From: Cryomorphaceae bacterium
GTDB lineage: Bacteria; Bacteroidota; Bacteroidia; Flavobacteriales; Schleiferiaceae
NCBI GenBank assembly: GCA_003507115.1
Contig: DNWN01000129.1
Span: 1-6,470 of the forward strand
Direction: 5' to 3'
DNA length: 6,470 bases
Position numbers and translations under genes: made by a program. Positions within the stretch are counted from its first letter, which is position 1. Each line of letters starts with the position of its first letter. This document shows, in pieces, positions 1-6,357 of the stretch. A model generated the notes under the pieces. It saw only the letters and a list, made by a program, of their open reading frames with translations. It searched no databases and was not told the origin of the DNA.

Positions 1-312
1 GACTATGCGAAAGCGGGCTATTATTTACTCCCAACAGGCCAAAAAGATCGGACCGTCACCTTTATGAGTGTCGTCTATACGGTTTGGATGATTCTGGCGT
101 CAATCATGCCCGCATTTGGCGTAACAGGAGCTTTAGTGCTCAGTCTGCCTGCCGCGATCCTTGTTTTGATCTTGGGTATGGACGTGCTTCTTCACGCTTG
201 GAGACACCACCAATCCCCGAGCGACGGGACAGCGCGCAAGTTGATGTTTGCAACTATTCGCTACCTGCCCTTGTTACAAATAACCTACGTAGTTGATCAC
301 TTTTTAGCTTAA
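1..312 (+). CDS. cyoE: Heme O synthase (protoheme IX farnesyltransferase), C-terminal part, 5' end outside window
   Basis: The reading frame is open from base 1 to a TAA at 310-312 and gives the last 103 residues of an integral membrane prenyltransferase. The family adds a farnesyl group to heme b to make heme O, the precursor of heme A used by aa3/caa3 oxidases. The visible start DYAKAGYYLLPTG matches the conserved 'DY..AG..mLP' segment of CyoE/CtaB. Hydrophobic helices follow at about fragment residues 22-42 and 44-65. The end KLMFATIRYLPLLQ followed by a final helix and VVDHFL is typical of Bacteroidota versions. The allylic diphosphate-binding Asp motifs would lie upstream, so the active site cannot be checked here. 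An in-frame ATG at 64 lies inside the conserved region and is not the start. Eight bases separate the stop from the next oxidase gene, which supports a shared transcript. Confidence 0.93.
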   Translation, partial: DYAKAGYYLLPTGQKDRTVTFMSVVYTVWMILASIMPAFGVTGALVLSLPAAILVLILGMDVLLHAWRHHQSPSDGTARKLMFATIRYLPLLQITYVVDHFLA

Positions 313-320
313 ACAACCCC

Positions 321-881
321 ATGGAAAACAAAACGGCAAAACCTCTTCTCTGGATCGGTATGGCGAGCATCGGTATGGCCTTTGCAGGTCTGACCTCAGG
401 ATATGTGGTAGCCAAGGGAACATTGGAAGCCAACAATATTTGGCAAAACATTGAACTCCCCGGAGCTTTTTATATCTCCACGGCCGCGATTATTCTTTCG
501 TCCATCCTTCTTGTGCGCGGGCAGCGAGCTTTTTCGAAAGGAGCCCCCCAAAGCGCCCTCAGGCATCTCCAAGGAACCGGCCTTTTGGGACTCGTGTTCT
601 TGGGCTTTCAGTTGGCTGGATGGCAACAGTTAATGGATGCAAATGTCTGGTTTACAGGTCCTAAATCCACCCCTGCGGGAAGCTGGCTCTATGTCATTAC
701 TTGGTTCCATTGGATGCACGTTGTGGCGGGCGTGATCGTCTTGAGTATTACCACATGGAAGGCCCATCAGGGGCGTTACACCGTGGAATCCCACCTGGGT
801 TATGATGTGGCGAGTCAATTCTGGCATTTCTTAGGAATCTTGTGGATTTATTTACTCCTCTTTTTGGCGTTTCTGCGCTAA
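321..881 (+). CDS. Cytochrome c oxidase subunit III family protein (short paralog)
   Basis: This 186-residue protein belongs to the heme-copper oxidase subunit III family. It has about five membrane helices, near residues 9-31, 48-65, 85-102, 121-143 and 165-184. Family signatures are FHWMHVVAG (residues 129-137; H130, H133) in the fourth helix and QFWHFLGILW (166-175; H169) in the last one. The usual Asp of the 'WHFVD..W' motif is replaced here by Gly172, whereas the following paralog keeps it. Subunit III contains no redox metal; it stabilises the core subunit and helps maintain proton uptake. The ATG at 321 is 8 bases after the cyoE stop, and the hydrophobic N terminus begins soon after it. 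Two subunit III-like genes in a row is an arrangement I recall from Bacteroidota. Which paralog occupies the classical subunit III position is not shown by sequence; I infer the longer downstream one. Confidence 0.88.
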   Translation: MENKTAKPLLWIGMASIGMAFAGLTSGYVVAKGTLEANNIWQNIELPGAFYISTAAIILSSILLVRGQRAFSKGAPQSALRHLQGTGLLGLVFLGFQLAGWQQLMDANVWFTGPKSTPAGSWLYVITWFHWMHVVAGVIVLSITTWKAHQGRYTVESHLGYDVASQFWHFLGILWIYLLLFLAFLR

Positions 882-916
882 TTTTGCAACACTTTTAACT
901 AGACGACGTATACCGA

Positions 917-1828
917 ATGGCAACGACAGTAAATACCAGTGTTTGGTCCGCCGGCGGCAACAAGCCGATGAACTCCGAATACGGAAAAATGATGATGTGG
1001 TTCTTCCTCATCTCCGACGCCTTGACCTTTTCCGGATTTTTAACCGCCTATGGCTTTATGCGATTCCGCTATGAGTCTGCTTGGCCCATCGCCGAAGATG
1101 TGTTTACGCACTTCCCGGGCTTGGAAGGGGATCAACCTCTGCTCTATGTGGCCTTTATGACGTTCATTCTGATTATGTCTTCCGTTACCATGGTCTTGGC
1201 CGTGAATGCGGGGCACCATTTGAAGAAAACGGCTACGGCCTGGTGGATGGTTGCTACCATTATTGGCGGCGCCATTTTCGTCGGATCCCAAGCGTGGGAG
1301 TGGTACCACTTCATCATGGGCGACAAAGGGGGAATTGAATTAGCCAATACCGAAGTCTGGAAAGTGGCCAATGACGAGGGTGAGGTCATATCTCTATCCC
1401 AGTTGGTCCATGGAATGGAACATGGCCATGCGGCCAATCATGAAGAAACCTTCACGACGGATGAGGTTGTTGCAGCATTCCAAGCCAACGAGCACGTGGT
1501 TCTGCAGAGCCCGGGTAAAGGCCACCCCGCCATGAGCCGCGCCGAGTCTTTGGCCGCGCTTCAAGGCGCAGAGGTTATTCAAGGGGCCAACATGCACCAC
1601 AACGAATATGGCGCGCAGCAATTTGCCAACTTCTTCTTCTTTATCACGGGGTTTCACGGCTTCCACGTGTTCTCCGGAGTCATGTTAAACGTGATGCTGT
1701 TCTGGAACGTACTGCTCGGAACGTATGAGCGCCGAAAGTCCTACCTCATGGTGGAAAAAGTGGGACTGTATTGGCACTTCGTTGACTTGGTTTGGGTCTT
1801 TGTATTCACCTTCTTTTATCTCGTATAA
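917..1828 (+). CDS. ctaE: Cytochrome c oxidase subunit III with long His-rich periplasmic loop
   Basis: This 303-residue subunit III has five predicted helices near residues 22-44, 74-96, 105-126, 235-262 and 284-302. It corresponds to the short bacterial form lacking the first two helices of the mitochondrial protein. Recognisable family segments are MMMWFFLISDALTFSGF (25-41), GSQAWEWYHF (123-132), FHGFHVFSG (246-254) and YWHFVDLVWVF (285-295). In the first segment an Asp (D34) stands where mitochondrial-type proteins carry a Glu. Between helices 3 and 4 sits an extra stretch of about 98 residues (131-228). It includes HGMEHGHAANH (165-175) and MHH (226-228); by family topology this loop faces the periplasm. 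The gene follows the shorter paralog after 35 bases. That gap contains a TAnnTTTGC match at 879-887, overlapping the previous stop. The ATG at 917 has no clear Shine-Dalgarno sequence but leads straight into the family N terminus. Confidence 0.93.
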   Translation: MATTVNTSVWSAGGNKPMNSEYGKMMMWFFLISDALTFSGFLTAYGFMRFRYESAWPIAEDVFTHFPGLEGDQPLLYVAFMTFILIMSSVTMVLAVNAGHHLKKTATAWWMVATIIGGAIFVGSQAWEWYHFIMGDKGGIELANTEVWKVANDEGEVISLSQLVHGMEHGHAANHEETFTTDEVVAAFQANEHVVLQSPGKGHPAMSRAESLAALQGAEVIQGANMHHNEYGAQQFANFFFFITGFHGFHVFSGVMLNVMLFWNVLLGTYERRKSYLMVEKVGLYWHFVDLVWVFVFTFFYLV

Positions 1829-1838
1829 TTCTAGCATC

Positions 1839-2159
1839 ATGGCAGATCACGCATCCCCCTCAGGAACTGGTTGGATTTGGAAAATCTTCTGGATTCTTCT
1901 CGCGATTACGACGGTTGAAGTAGTCCTCGGTATCATTAAACCAGAAATCCTCCTGACCTCCCTGGCAGGAACGAGTATCCTGAACATCATCTTTATCGGT
2001 TTGACGTTGGTCAAGGCGGCGTACATCGTTCAATACTTCATGCACTTGAAGTATGAATTGGGAAGCCTCCAAAAAGCCATCTACCTGCCTGTACTTATCC
2101 TCATCCCATACTTGACCTTTATCCTTTTGTTTGAGGGCCAAGCGATCTACGAATTCTGA
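1839..2159 (+). CDS. ctaF: Cytochrome c oxidase subunit IV family protein
   Basis: This 106-residue protein has three predicted membrane helices near residues 11-33, 43-66 and 78-98. The segment LVKAAYIVQYFMHLKYE (57-73) is the hallmark of the prokaryotic subunit IV (COX4_pro/CtaF-like) family. The family is a small accessory subunit of bacterial heme-copper oxidases; it has no metal ligands and probably supports assembly or stability. The ATG at 1839 was chosen because it lies 10 bases after the ctaE stop and gives the usual family length. A longer in-frame reading from 1725 would run inside ctaE and add 38 residues without family character. The TGA (2157-2159) shares its A with the ATG of the SCO gene, so the two are probably translationally coupled. 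Confidence 0.9.
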   Translation: MADHASPSGTGWIWKIFWILLAITTVEVVLGIIKPEILLTSLAGTSILNIIFIGLTLVKAAYIVQYFMHLKYELGSLQKAIYLPVLILIPYLTFILLFEGQAIYEF

Positions 2160-2839
2160 TGGCTTCCACGACCAGTAAGCGGCTTCTACTAGGTGTGCTG
2201 CTGGTCTTGCCGGTAGCCATGTACCTGGGTTCTTTGATTATTTCGGGGGCGGTTAATTTCCGGACCCTCGAGGATCTGGGTGATCCGCTCGCCGATTGGT
2301 CCGACAGCACCGCATTTGTCCGGTCGGATGGCGCGGCCTGGGCCCCGGATTCATCCCGTGGTAAGATTGCGGTAGTCAGCTTCTTCTTCACGTCGTGTCC
2401 GACCATATGCCCAGCGATGAATTTCCATCTCAAGGAGGCCCACGATCGCCTGTATGGGTTTAAAGATTTGGTCTTTATTAGCATTACGGTGGATCCCCAA
2501 ACGGATGTGCCCGTCATTTTAGAGTCCTATAAAGAGCGGCTGGGGGTGAATCAATCAAATAAATGGGACTTTATCACCGGAAATCGCCAAACGATTTACG
2601 ACTTAGCGAACGCGTATTATCTCGTGGCCATGCAGGACAGTTCGGCGGAAGGGGGCTATACCCATTCTCAGTCGGCGGTCATCTTGGATTGGGACGGTCA
2701 TTTGCGCACACGCATCACAGATGAGGGGAACATTTTGGGGGCCTACGATGTTTCAGAAGCCTACCTCGTGGATCAATTGGTGGACGACGTCCGGGTCCTC
2801 GTGAAAGAACACCGCAAACTCAAAATGGGCACATTATGA
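2159..2839 (+). CDS. sco: SCO1/SenC family copper chaperone for oxidase CuA assembly
   Basis: This 226-residue protein has one N-terminal membrane anchor (about residues 8-30) followed by a thioredoxin-like domain exposed to the periplasm. The copper-binding site is complete: SCPTICPAM carries C80 and C84 in a CxxxC arrangement, and the distal ligand is H169 in YTHSQSAVILD. ISITVDPQTD (108-117) is the conserved strand-loop of the family. SCO proteins deliver copper to, or reduce the cysteines of, the CuA centre of oxidase subunit II. That role fits its position right behind subunits III and IV. The start shares one base with the ctaF stop, and the TGA at 2837-2839 overlaps the next start in an ATGA junction. 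The region between the anchor and the CxxxC (31-70) is variable, as in relatives. Nothing in it looks degraded. Confidence 0.95.
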   Translation: MASTTSKRLLLGVLLVLPVAMYLGSLIISGAVNFRTLEDLGDPLADWSDSTAFVRSDGAAWAPDSSRGKIAVVSFFFTSCPTICPAMNFHLKEAHDRLYGFKDLVFISITVDPQTDVPVILESYKERLGVNQSNKWDFITGNRQTIYDLANAYYLVAMQDSSAEGGYTHSQSAVILDWDGHLRTRITDEGNILGAYDVSEAYLVDQLVDDVRVLVKEHRKLKMGTL

Positions 2840-3396
2840 AGCCAACGGGGAACCCACATCCAAATGATCGTATCGCCATCCCGACCATTGTCGCTCTGTC
2901 GATCGCGGTGCCCATTGCGGTGGCCTGCCTCTTCTTGCTCCCTGAGTCTTGGAAGCTCCAATGGGGCTCCGCCAACGTTCGAAGTTTGCCCTTCTTCCAT
3001 GCGGTCCTGAACGGATCGACCGCCGTATTGCTCGCGGTGGCCTACGGCATGATTAAAACAAAAAACGTGGCCCTGCACCGCTTGGCGAACGTCATGGCTT
3101 TCACCTTGTCCGCCGTGTTTTTAGTTTCCTATGTCATCTCCCATTTGTCCAATCCCGACGCCCATTTTGGGGGGGAGGGCTGGATACGCCCGGTATACTT
3201 CTTCATCTTGATTAGTCACATCCTGTTGAGCGTTCCAGTATTACCCTTGGCCATGTTATCGATTTACCGCGCCTGGAACAACCAAATCGCGGCGCACAAA
3301 GCGCTAGTCAAATGGACTTTCCCTATTTGGATGTACGTGGCGATTACAGGCGTCTTGGTGTATGTGTTTATGGCGCCTTATTATCCCGTTGCCTGA
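2836..3396 (+). CDS. DUF420 family membrane protein (YozB/CtaM-like)
   Basis: This 186-residue protein has five predicted helices near residues 13-35, 53-73, 84-103, 120-143 and 160-180. It shows the conserved His pattern of DUF420: H55 in LPFFHAVLNG, H81 in ALHRLANVMAF, H103 in YVISHLS, H128 in ILISHILLS and H154 in AAHKALVKWTFPIW. The C-terminal MYVAITGVLVYVFM (166-179) is also characteristic. Several of these His residues lie at or near helix ends, as in proteins that bind heme or copper, but no ligand can be assigned from sequence alone. In Firmicutes a DUF420 member (CtaM) has been linked to maturation of aa3-type oxidase. The coupling here to SCO by a 4-base ATGA overlap agrees with an assembly role. 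The TGA (3394-3396) shares its A with the next gene's ATG. Family assignment is firm; the precise function is inference. Confidence 0.9.
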   Translation: MKPTGNPHPNDRIAIPTIVALSIAVPIAVACLFLLPESWKLQWGSANVRSLPFFHAVLNGSTAVLLAVAYGMIKTKNVALHRLANVMAFTLSAVFLVSYVISHLSNPDAHFGGEGWIRPVYFFILISHILLSVPVLPLAMLSIYRAWNNQIAAHKALVKWTFPIWMYVAITGVLVYVFMAPYYPVA

Positions 3397-3623
3397 TGAA
3401 AATGCAGTGGATATGGACCCTCGCCGCGGTCGTCCTTTCATGGGGCGTGTCCGCGCAGTGTGCCATGTGCAAGGCTGCGGCCCAAACAGATTTGGAAGGC
3501 GGAGCAGGCGTGGCAGATGGGCTTAATTCGGGCATCCTCTACCTCATGCTTTTTCCCTACCTCTTGATGGGAGGCGTGGCCTGGATGTGGTACCGCCACC
3601 ACAAGCAAAATTCGCCGAACTGA
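3396..3623 (+). CDS. Small membrane protein with signal peptide and CAMC motif, function unknown
   Basis: This 75-residue protein has an N-terminal hydrophobic signal (about 4-20, possible cleavage after VSA). It is followed directly by QCAMCK, with C22 and C25 forming a CxxC pair at the mature N terminus. A polar Gly/Asp-rich linker (31-43) leads to one membrane helix (about 46-66) and a short basic tail WYRHHK. The predicted topology puts the CxxC in the periplasm and the tail in the cytoplasm. It is not a standard lipoprotein, because Gln rather than Gly/Ala/Ser precedes the first Cys. The ATG at 3396 overlaps the DUF420 stop by one base; a second in-frame ATG at 3402 would shorten it by two residues. 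An in-frame ATG at 3312 lies inside DUF420 and would destroy the signal peptide. Small proteins of this kind recur beside oxidase genes in Bacteroidota to my recollection. A role in metal handling or thiol chemistry for oxidase assembly is inferred only from position and the Cys pair. Confidence 0.8.
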   Translation: MKMQWIWTLAAVVLSWGVSAQCAMCKAAAQTDLEGGAGVADGLNSGILYLMLFPYLLMGGVAWMWYRHHKQNSPN

Positions 3624-3688
3624 GCACTTTAGCACGGTATTTGCGAACTTGCCTTGCCGAATCTCGGTATGCACCAAACCCCTATACT

Positions 3689-5128
3689 GTGAAAACGCGC
3701 ACTTTCTTACTGGCCTTTATTTCGGCGTTCGCTATGCGGGCCCAAGTGCTTCCCACTTCGTGGAATCTCAACGAATGTGTGGAAAAGGCGATCGCCTACA
3801 ATTATACCGTGCGACAATCCGCCAATAACGTGAAGGGGGCCGTGAGTGATGCGGCACCTGCCTTTGGGGCCATGCTTCCCCAGGTGTCTGGAAGTGCGGG
3901 CAATGCCTGGAACACGGGTTTGACGATTGACCCCGTGACCAACGAGGTACGCTTTAACAACCTGTCAACCGCCAACGGGGGGCTGGGGTTTGGGATGACT
4001 TTGTTTGATGGCTTTGCGTCATTCAATGCGTGGCGCCAGGCGAAAGTGAATATTCTCGCCGCCCAATACCAATACGAAGCGGCGGTCAATACGGTTGCCT
4101 TGAATGCGGCATCGCAATATTTGGCTGTTTTGTTGGCCCAAGAAGCCGAAAAAGTGGCCGCAGAGCAAGTCAAAATTGCCCAAGGGATGCAACGTCGTGC
4201 CCAGCAGCTTGTCTCGGCCGGAGCCTCGCCTGCCAATGAACTGCTCCAAGTGGAAGCGCAGCTGGCACGCGACGAACAGCGCTTGCTTACCGCCCAAAAC
4301 CAAACCACCTTGTCTTATCTGGCCTTGGCACAAGCTATGGGGGTTCCCCTGGGGAGTTTCACCATTGCCGAGATGAAAGACAGCGAGTTCAATGGTAAGC
4401 CTACGGTTATTAGCCTTCGCCCTGAAGCGATTTACGCGGCATCCGTCGAAGATCAGCCGGGCATTAAGGCCGCCTCCGCGCGTGTAGAGAGTGCAGCTTT
4501 GGGTATCAAAGTAGCCCAAGCCCGCCGCCTCCCGCGTTTGTCTGTCAATGGGCAACTCGGAACAAGCTATTCAGATTTGGCCCGAAAAGTCACGGGCAGC
4601 AGTTCGGTGATTGTCCCGGTGGGCTACTGGGACAATGGGGGTACCCAAGTACCCGTGTATACCGAGTATTCCCTCCCCATTACGGAGTCCATGCCTTTTA
4701 GCGATCAGATCTATGAAAACCAGCGCCGCTATGTTGGTTTGAATGTGAGCATTCCCATTTTTAGTGGCTTCCAAGTCCAAAACGGAATCACCCGTAGCCG
4801 GCTGAATGCGCTGAATGCCGAGCTCCAGTACGAACAGGAGCGGGACAACTTTGAGCAATCTGTGCAGCGCGCCCATGCGGATGCCAGTGCGGCTTGGTCG
4901 CAATATGAAGCGGCAAAAAAATCGCTGGCGGCCTCTCAAAAAGCCATGGATGACGCCCAAGTCCGCCGGACGGAGGGCATGATGACCATTTACGACTTCA
5001 ATGCTGTCCAAAATACCTACTTGGCCGCAGTAAGCGATGTCCTGCGTGCCAAATACGATGCGCAGTTCAAGGCCTACATTCTCAAATTTTACCTCCAAAA
5101 CCCCTTAAAAGGAACCCCCAATGAATAA
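3689..5128 (+). CDS. TolC family outer-membrane efflux channel
   Basis: From the GTG at 3689 this is a 479-residue outer-membrane factor. The GTG start yields a clean signal peptide (KTR followed by a hydrophobic stretch, likely cut after MRA at residue 18) and then SWNLNECVEKAIAYN, the typical first helix of TolC-type proteins. An upstream in-frame ATG at 3587 overlaps the previous gene and adds 34 residues of non-signal sequence. Two structural repeats are visible, about 26-225 and 243-470. Each has a beta-strand segment (GLGFGMTLFDGF, 98-109; VGLNVSIPIFSGF, 349-361) flanked by long Ala/Gln-rich helices that would form the periplasmic tunnel. Residues about 297-345, rich in Gly, Pro and Tyr, form an enlarged loop between strands, probably at the cell surface. 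The protein would trimerise and dock with the adaptor encoded next, which it overlaps by 8 bases. The substrate is unknown. Confidence 0.92.
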   Translation: MKTRTFLLAFISAFAMRAQVLPTSWNLNECVEKAIAYNYTVRQSANNVKGAVSDAAPAFGAMLPQVSGSAGNAWNTGLTIDPVTNEVRFNNLSTANGGLGFGMTLFDGFASFNAWRQAKVNILAAQYQYEAAVNTVALNAASQYLAVLLAQEAEKVAAEQVKIAQGMQRRAQQLVSAGASPANELLQVEAQLARDEQRLLTAQNQTTLSYLALAQAMGVPLGSFTIAEMKDSEFNGKPTVISLRPEAIYAASVEDQPGIKAASARVESAALGIKVAQARRLPRLSVNGQLGTSYSDLARKVTGSSSVIVPVGYWDNGGTQVPVYTEYSLPITESMPFSDQIYENQRRYVGLNVSIPIFSGFQVQNGITRSRLNALNAELQYEQERDNFEQSVQRAHADASAAWSQYEAAKKSLAASQKAMDDAQVRRTEGMMTIYDFNAVQNTYLAAVSDVLRAKYDAQFKAYILKFYLQNPLKGTPNE

Positions 5129-6347
5129 ACGTTTATGGATTTTAGTAACGGCGGTCGTGCTTTTGGGCACGGTGGGTGTCGTGGGTAAAAAGCAAGGATG
5201 GTGGGGCTCCACGGGCGATCAGTTGGAGGTGGAAACCGTAAAATTACAGGTGCAGACCATTGTGGAGACCGTGAATGCGGCGGGTAAAATTCAACCAGCC
5301 GTGGAAGTAAAAATCTCTCCGGAAGTGAGTGGCGAAATTATCGCCCTCCCCGTAGTAGAGGGTCAAGCGGTCAAAAGGGGCCAGCTCCTTGCCAAGATCA
5401 ATCCGGACATCTACCAATCGATGCTAGGCCGGGCTGAAGCCGCACTGAACATGGCGCGTTCGGGCAAAGCCCAAGCCCAAGCGCAGTTCTTGGAGGCGAC
5501 GCAGTCCTACAAGCGCAGTCAAACGTTGAAGTTGCAAAACGTCATCTCCCAAGCAGAATGGGATGCCGCCGAGCGCATGTATGCTGTGGCTGAGTTGGCG
5601 GTAGAATCGGCGGAATTCCAACTTCAGTCGGCCTTTAACTCAGTCAAGGAGGCGAAGGACAACCTCAAGCGCACCGTCATCACGGCACCGATGGATGGCA
5701 TCGTAACGGGTCTCAATGTGGAAGTGGGCGAACGCGTGGTCGGAACGGCCCAAATGGCGGGGACCGAAATGATGCGCGTCTCGCAACTTGAAACGATGGA
5801 AGTGCTCGTCGATGTAAACGAAAATGATATTGTTCGGGTGCACATGGGCGATACGGCCATCGTACGCGTGGATGCCTTTTTGGGTCATGAATTTAAAGCC
5901 GTCGTCACCGAAATCAGTAATGCCGCAAAAGGGCAGCAGCTCTCCGTAAACCAAGTGACCAATTTTGAAGTGGAGCTCCGGATCTTAGCGGAGAGCTATG
6001 AAGATTTAGTCGAGACCCAGGGGGTTCAGCCCTTGCGATCAGGCATGACGGCAACGGTGGATATTCGCACCCAGAAGTCCCCTAACGCCCTTTGCGTTCC
6101 GGTCGAAGCGGTTACCACCCGGATGGACAGCGTATCGGGCAAAATGCAGGAGGTGCTCTTTGTCTACCAAGAGGGTATGGCCGTGCAATACCGGGCAGTG
6201 ACGGGGATTCAAGATGAGCAATACATCGTCCTCAAAAACTTTGATTCGTTTGAATCCGCGGAGATTATCCGCGGTCCATTTGACGCGGTTTCCCGTAAAT
6301 TAGAAGATGGCGACCAGGTGACCATCAAGGAGCCCGTGAAGAAGTAA
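5121..6347 (+). CDS. Periplasmic adaptor (membrane fusion) protein, HlyD/AcrA/MacA type
   Basis: This 408-residue adaptor has an N-terminal membrane anchor (about residues 5-22) with no lipobox Cys. A biotinyl-lipoyl-like domain is split around a hairpin: the first half is GEIIALPVVEGQAVKRGQLL (71-90) and the second APMDGIVTGLNVEVGERV (189-206). The intervening Ala/Gln/Glu-rich stretch, about 97-184, is the alpha-helical coiled-coil hairpin that contacts TolC. A beta-barrel domain follows (about 225-320, with RSGMTATVDI at 306-315) and then a membrane-proximal domain starting at LCVPVEAVTTR. This layout is closest to MacA-like adaptors of ABC exporters, but RND-type adaptors share it. The ATG lies inside the end of the TolC gene and has AAAAGGA at 5107-5113, seven bases upstream, one of the few Shine-Dalgarno-like sequences here. 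No pump gene follows, so an inner-membrane partner must be encoded elsewhere. Confidence 0.93.
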   Translation: MNKRLWILVTAVVLLGTVGVVGKKQGWWGSTGDQLEVETVKLQVQTIVETVNAAGKIQPAVEVKISPEVSGEIIALPVVEGQAVKRGQLLAKINPDIYQSMLGRAEAALNMARSGKAQAQAQFLEATQSYKRSQTLKLQNVISQAEWDAAERMYAVAELAVESAEFQLQSAFNSVKEAKDNLKRTVITAPMDGIVTGLNVEVGERVVGTAQMAGTEMMRVSQLETMEVLVDVNENDIVRVHMGDTAIVRVDAFLGHEFKAVVTEISNAAKGQQLSVNQVTNFEVELRILAESYEDLVETQGVQPLRSGMTATVDIRTQKSPNALCVPVEAVTTRMDSVSGKMQEVLFVYQEGMAVQYRAVTGIQDEQYIVLKNFDSFESAEIIRGPFDAVSRKLEDGDQVTIKEPVKK

Positions 6348-6357
6348 CTTTGGGGGG

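Noticed and set aside
2119..2517. 132-residue open frame on the - strand over the SCO gene
   Set aside because: It is opposite a gene with intact copper-site motifs and has no recognisable domain or start context.
3624..3688. Possible promoter or terminator in the 65-base gap before the TolC gene
   Set aside because: The TATACT at 3683-3688 is too close to the start codon, no TAnnTTTG match is present, and no stable hairpin with a T-run is seen. Only short direct repeats (AGCAC twice, CGGTAT twice) occur.
3802..4555. Long open frames on the - strand across the TolC gene (168 and 178 residues)
   Set aside because: They are antisense shadows: low-complexity composition (Ala/Ser/Trp-rich or Arg/Gly-rich), no family resemblance, and wholly inside a well-supported gene.
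4639..4654. Inverted repeat GGGTAC-CCAA-GTACCC
   Set aside because: It is inside the TolC gene with no T-tract and a short stem; no support for a regulatory role.
5463..5487. Short GCCCAA-type tandem repeat in the adaptor gene
   Set aside because: It encodes the KAQAQAQ part of the coiled-coil hairpin; composition of the helix explains it.
6256..6274. Inverted repeat CCGCGG-7 bases-CCGCGG
   Set aside because: It lies within the adaptor coding sequence, is followed by no T-run, and is only six bases per arm; chance or codon-driven, not a terminator.
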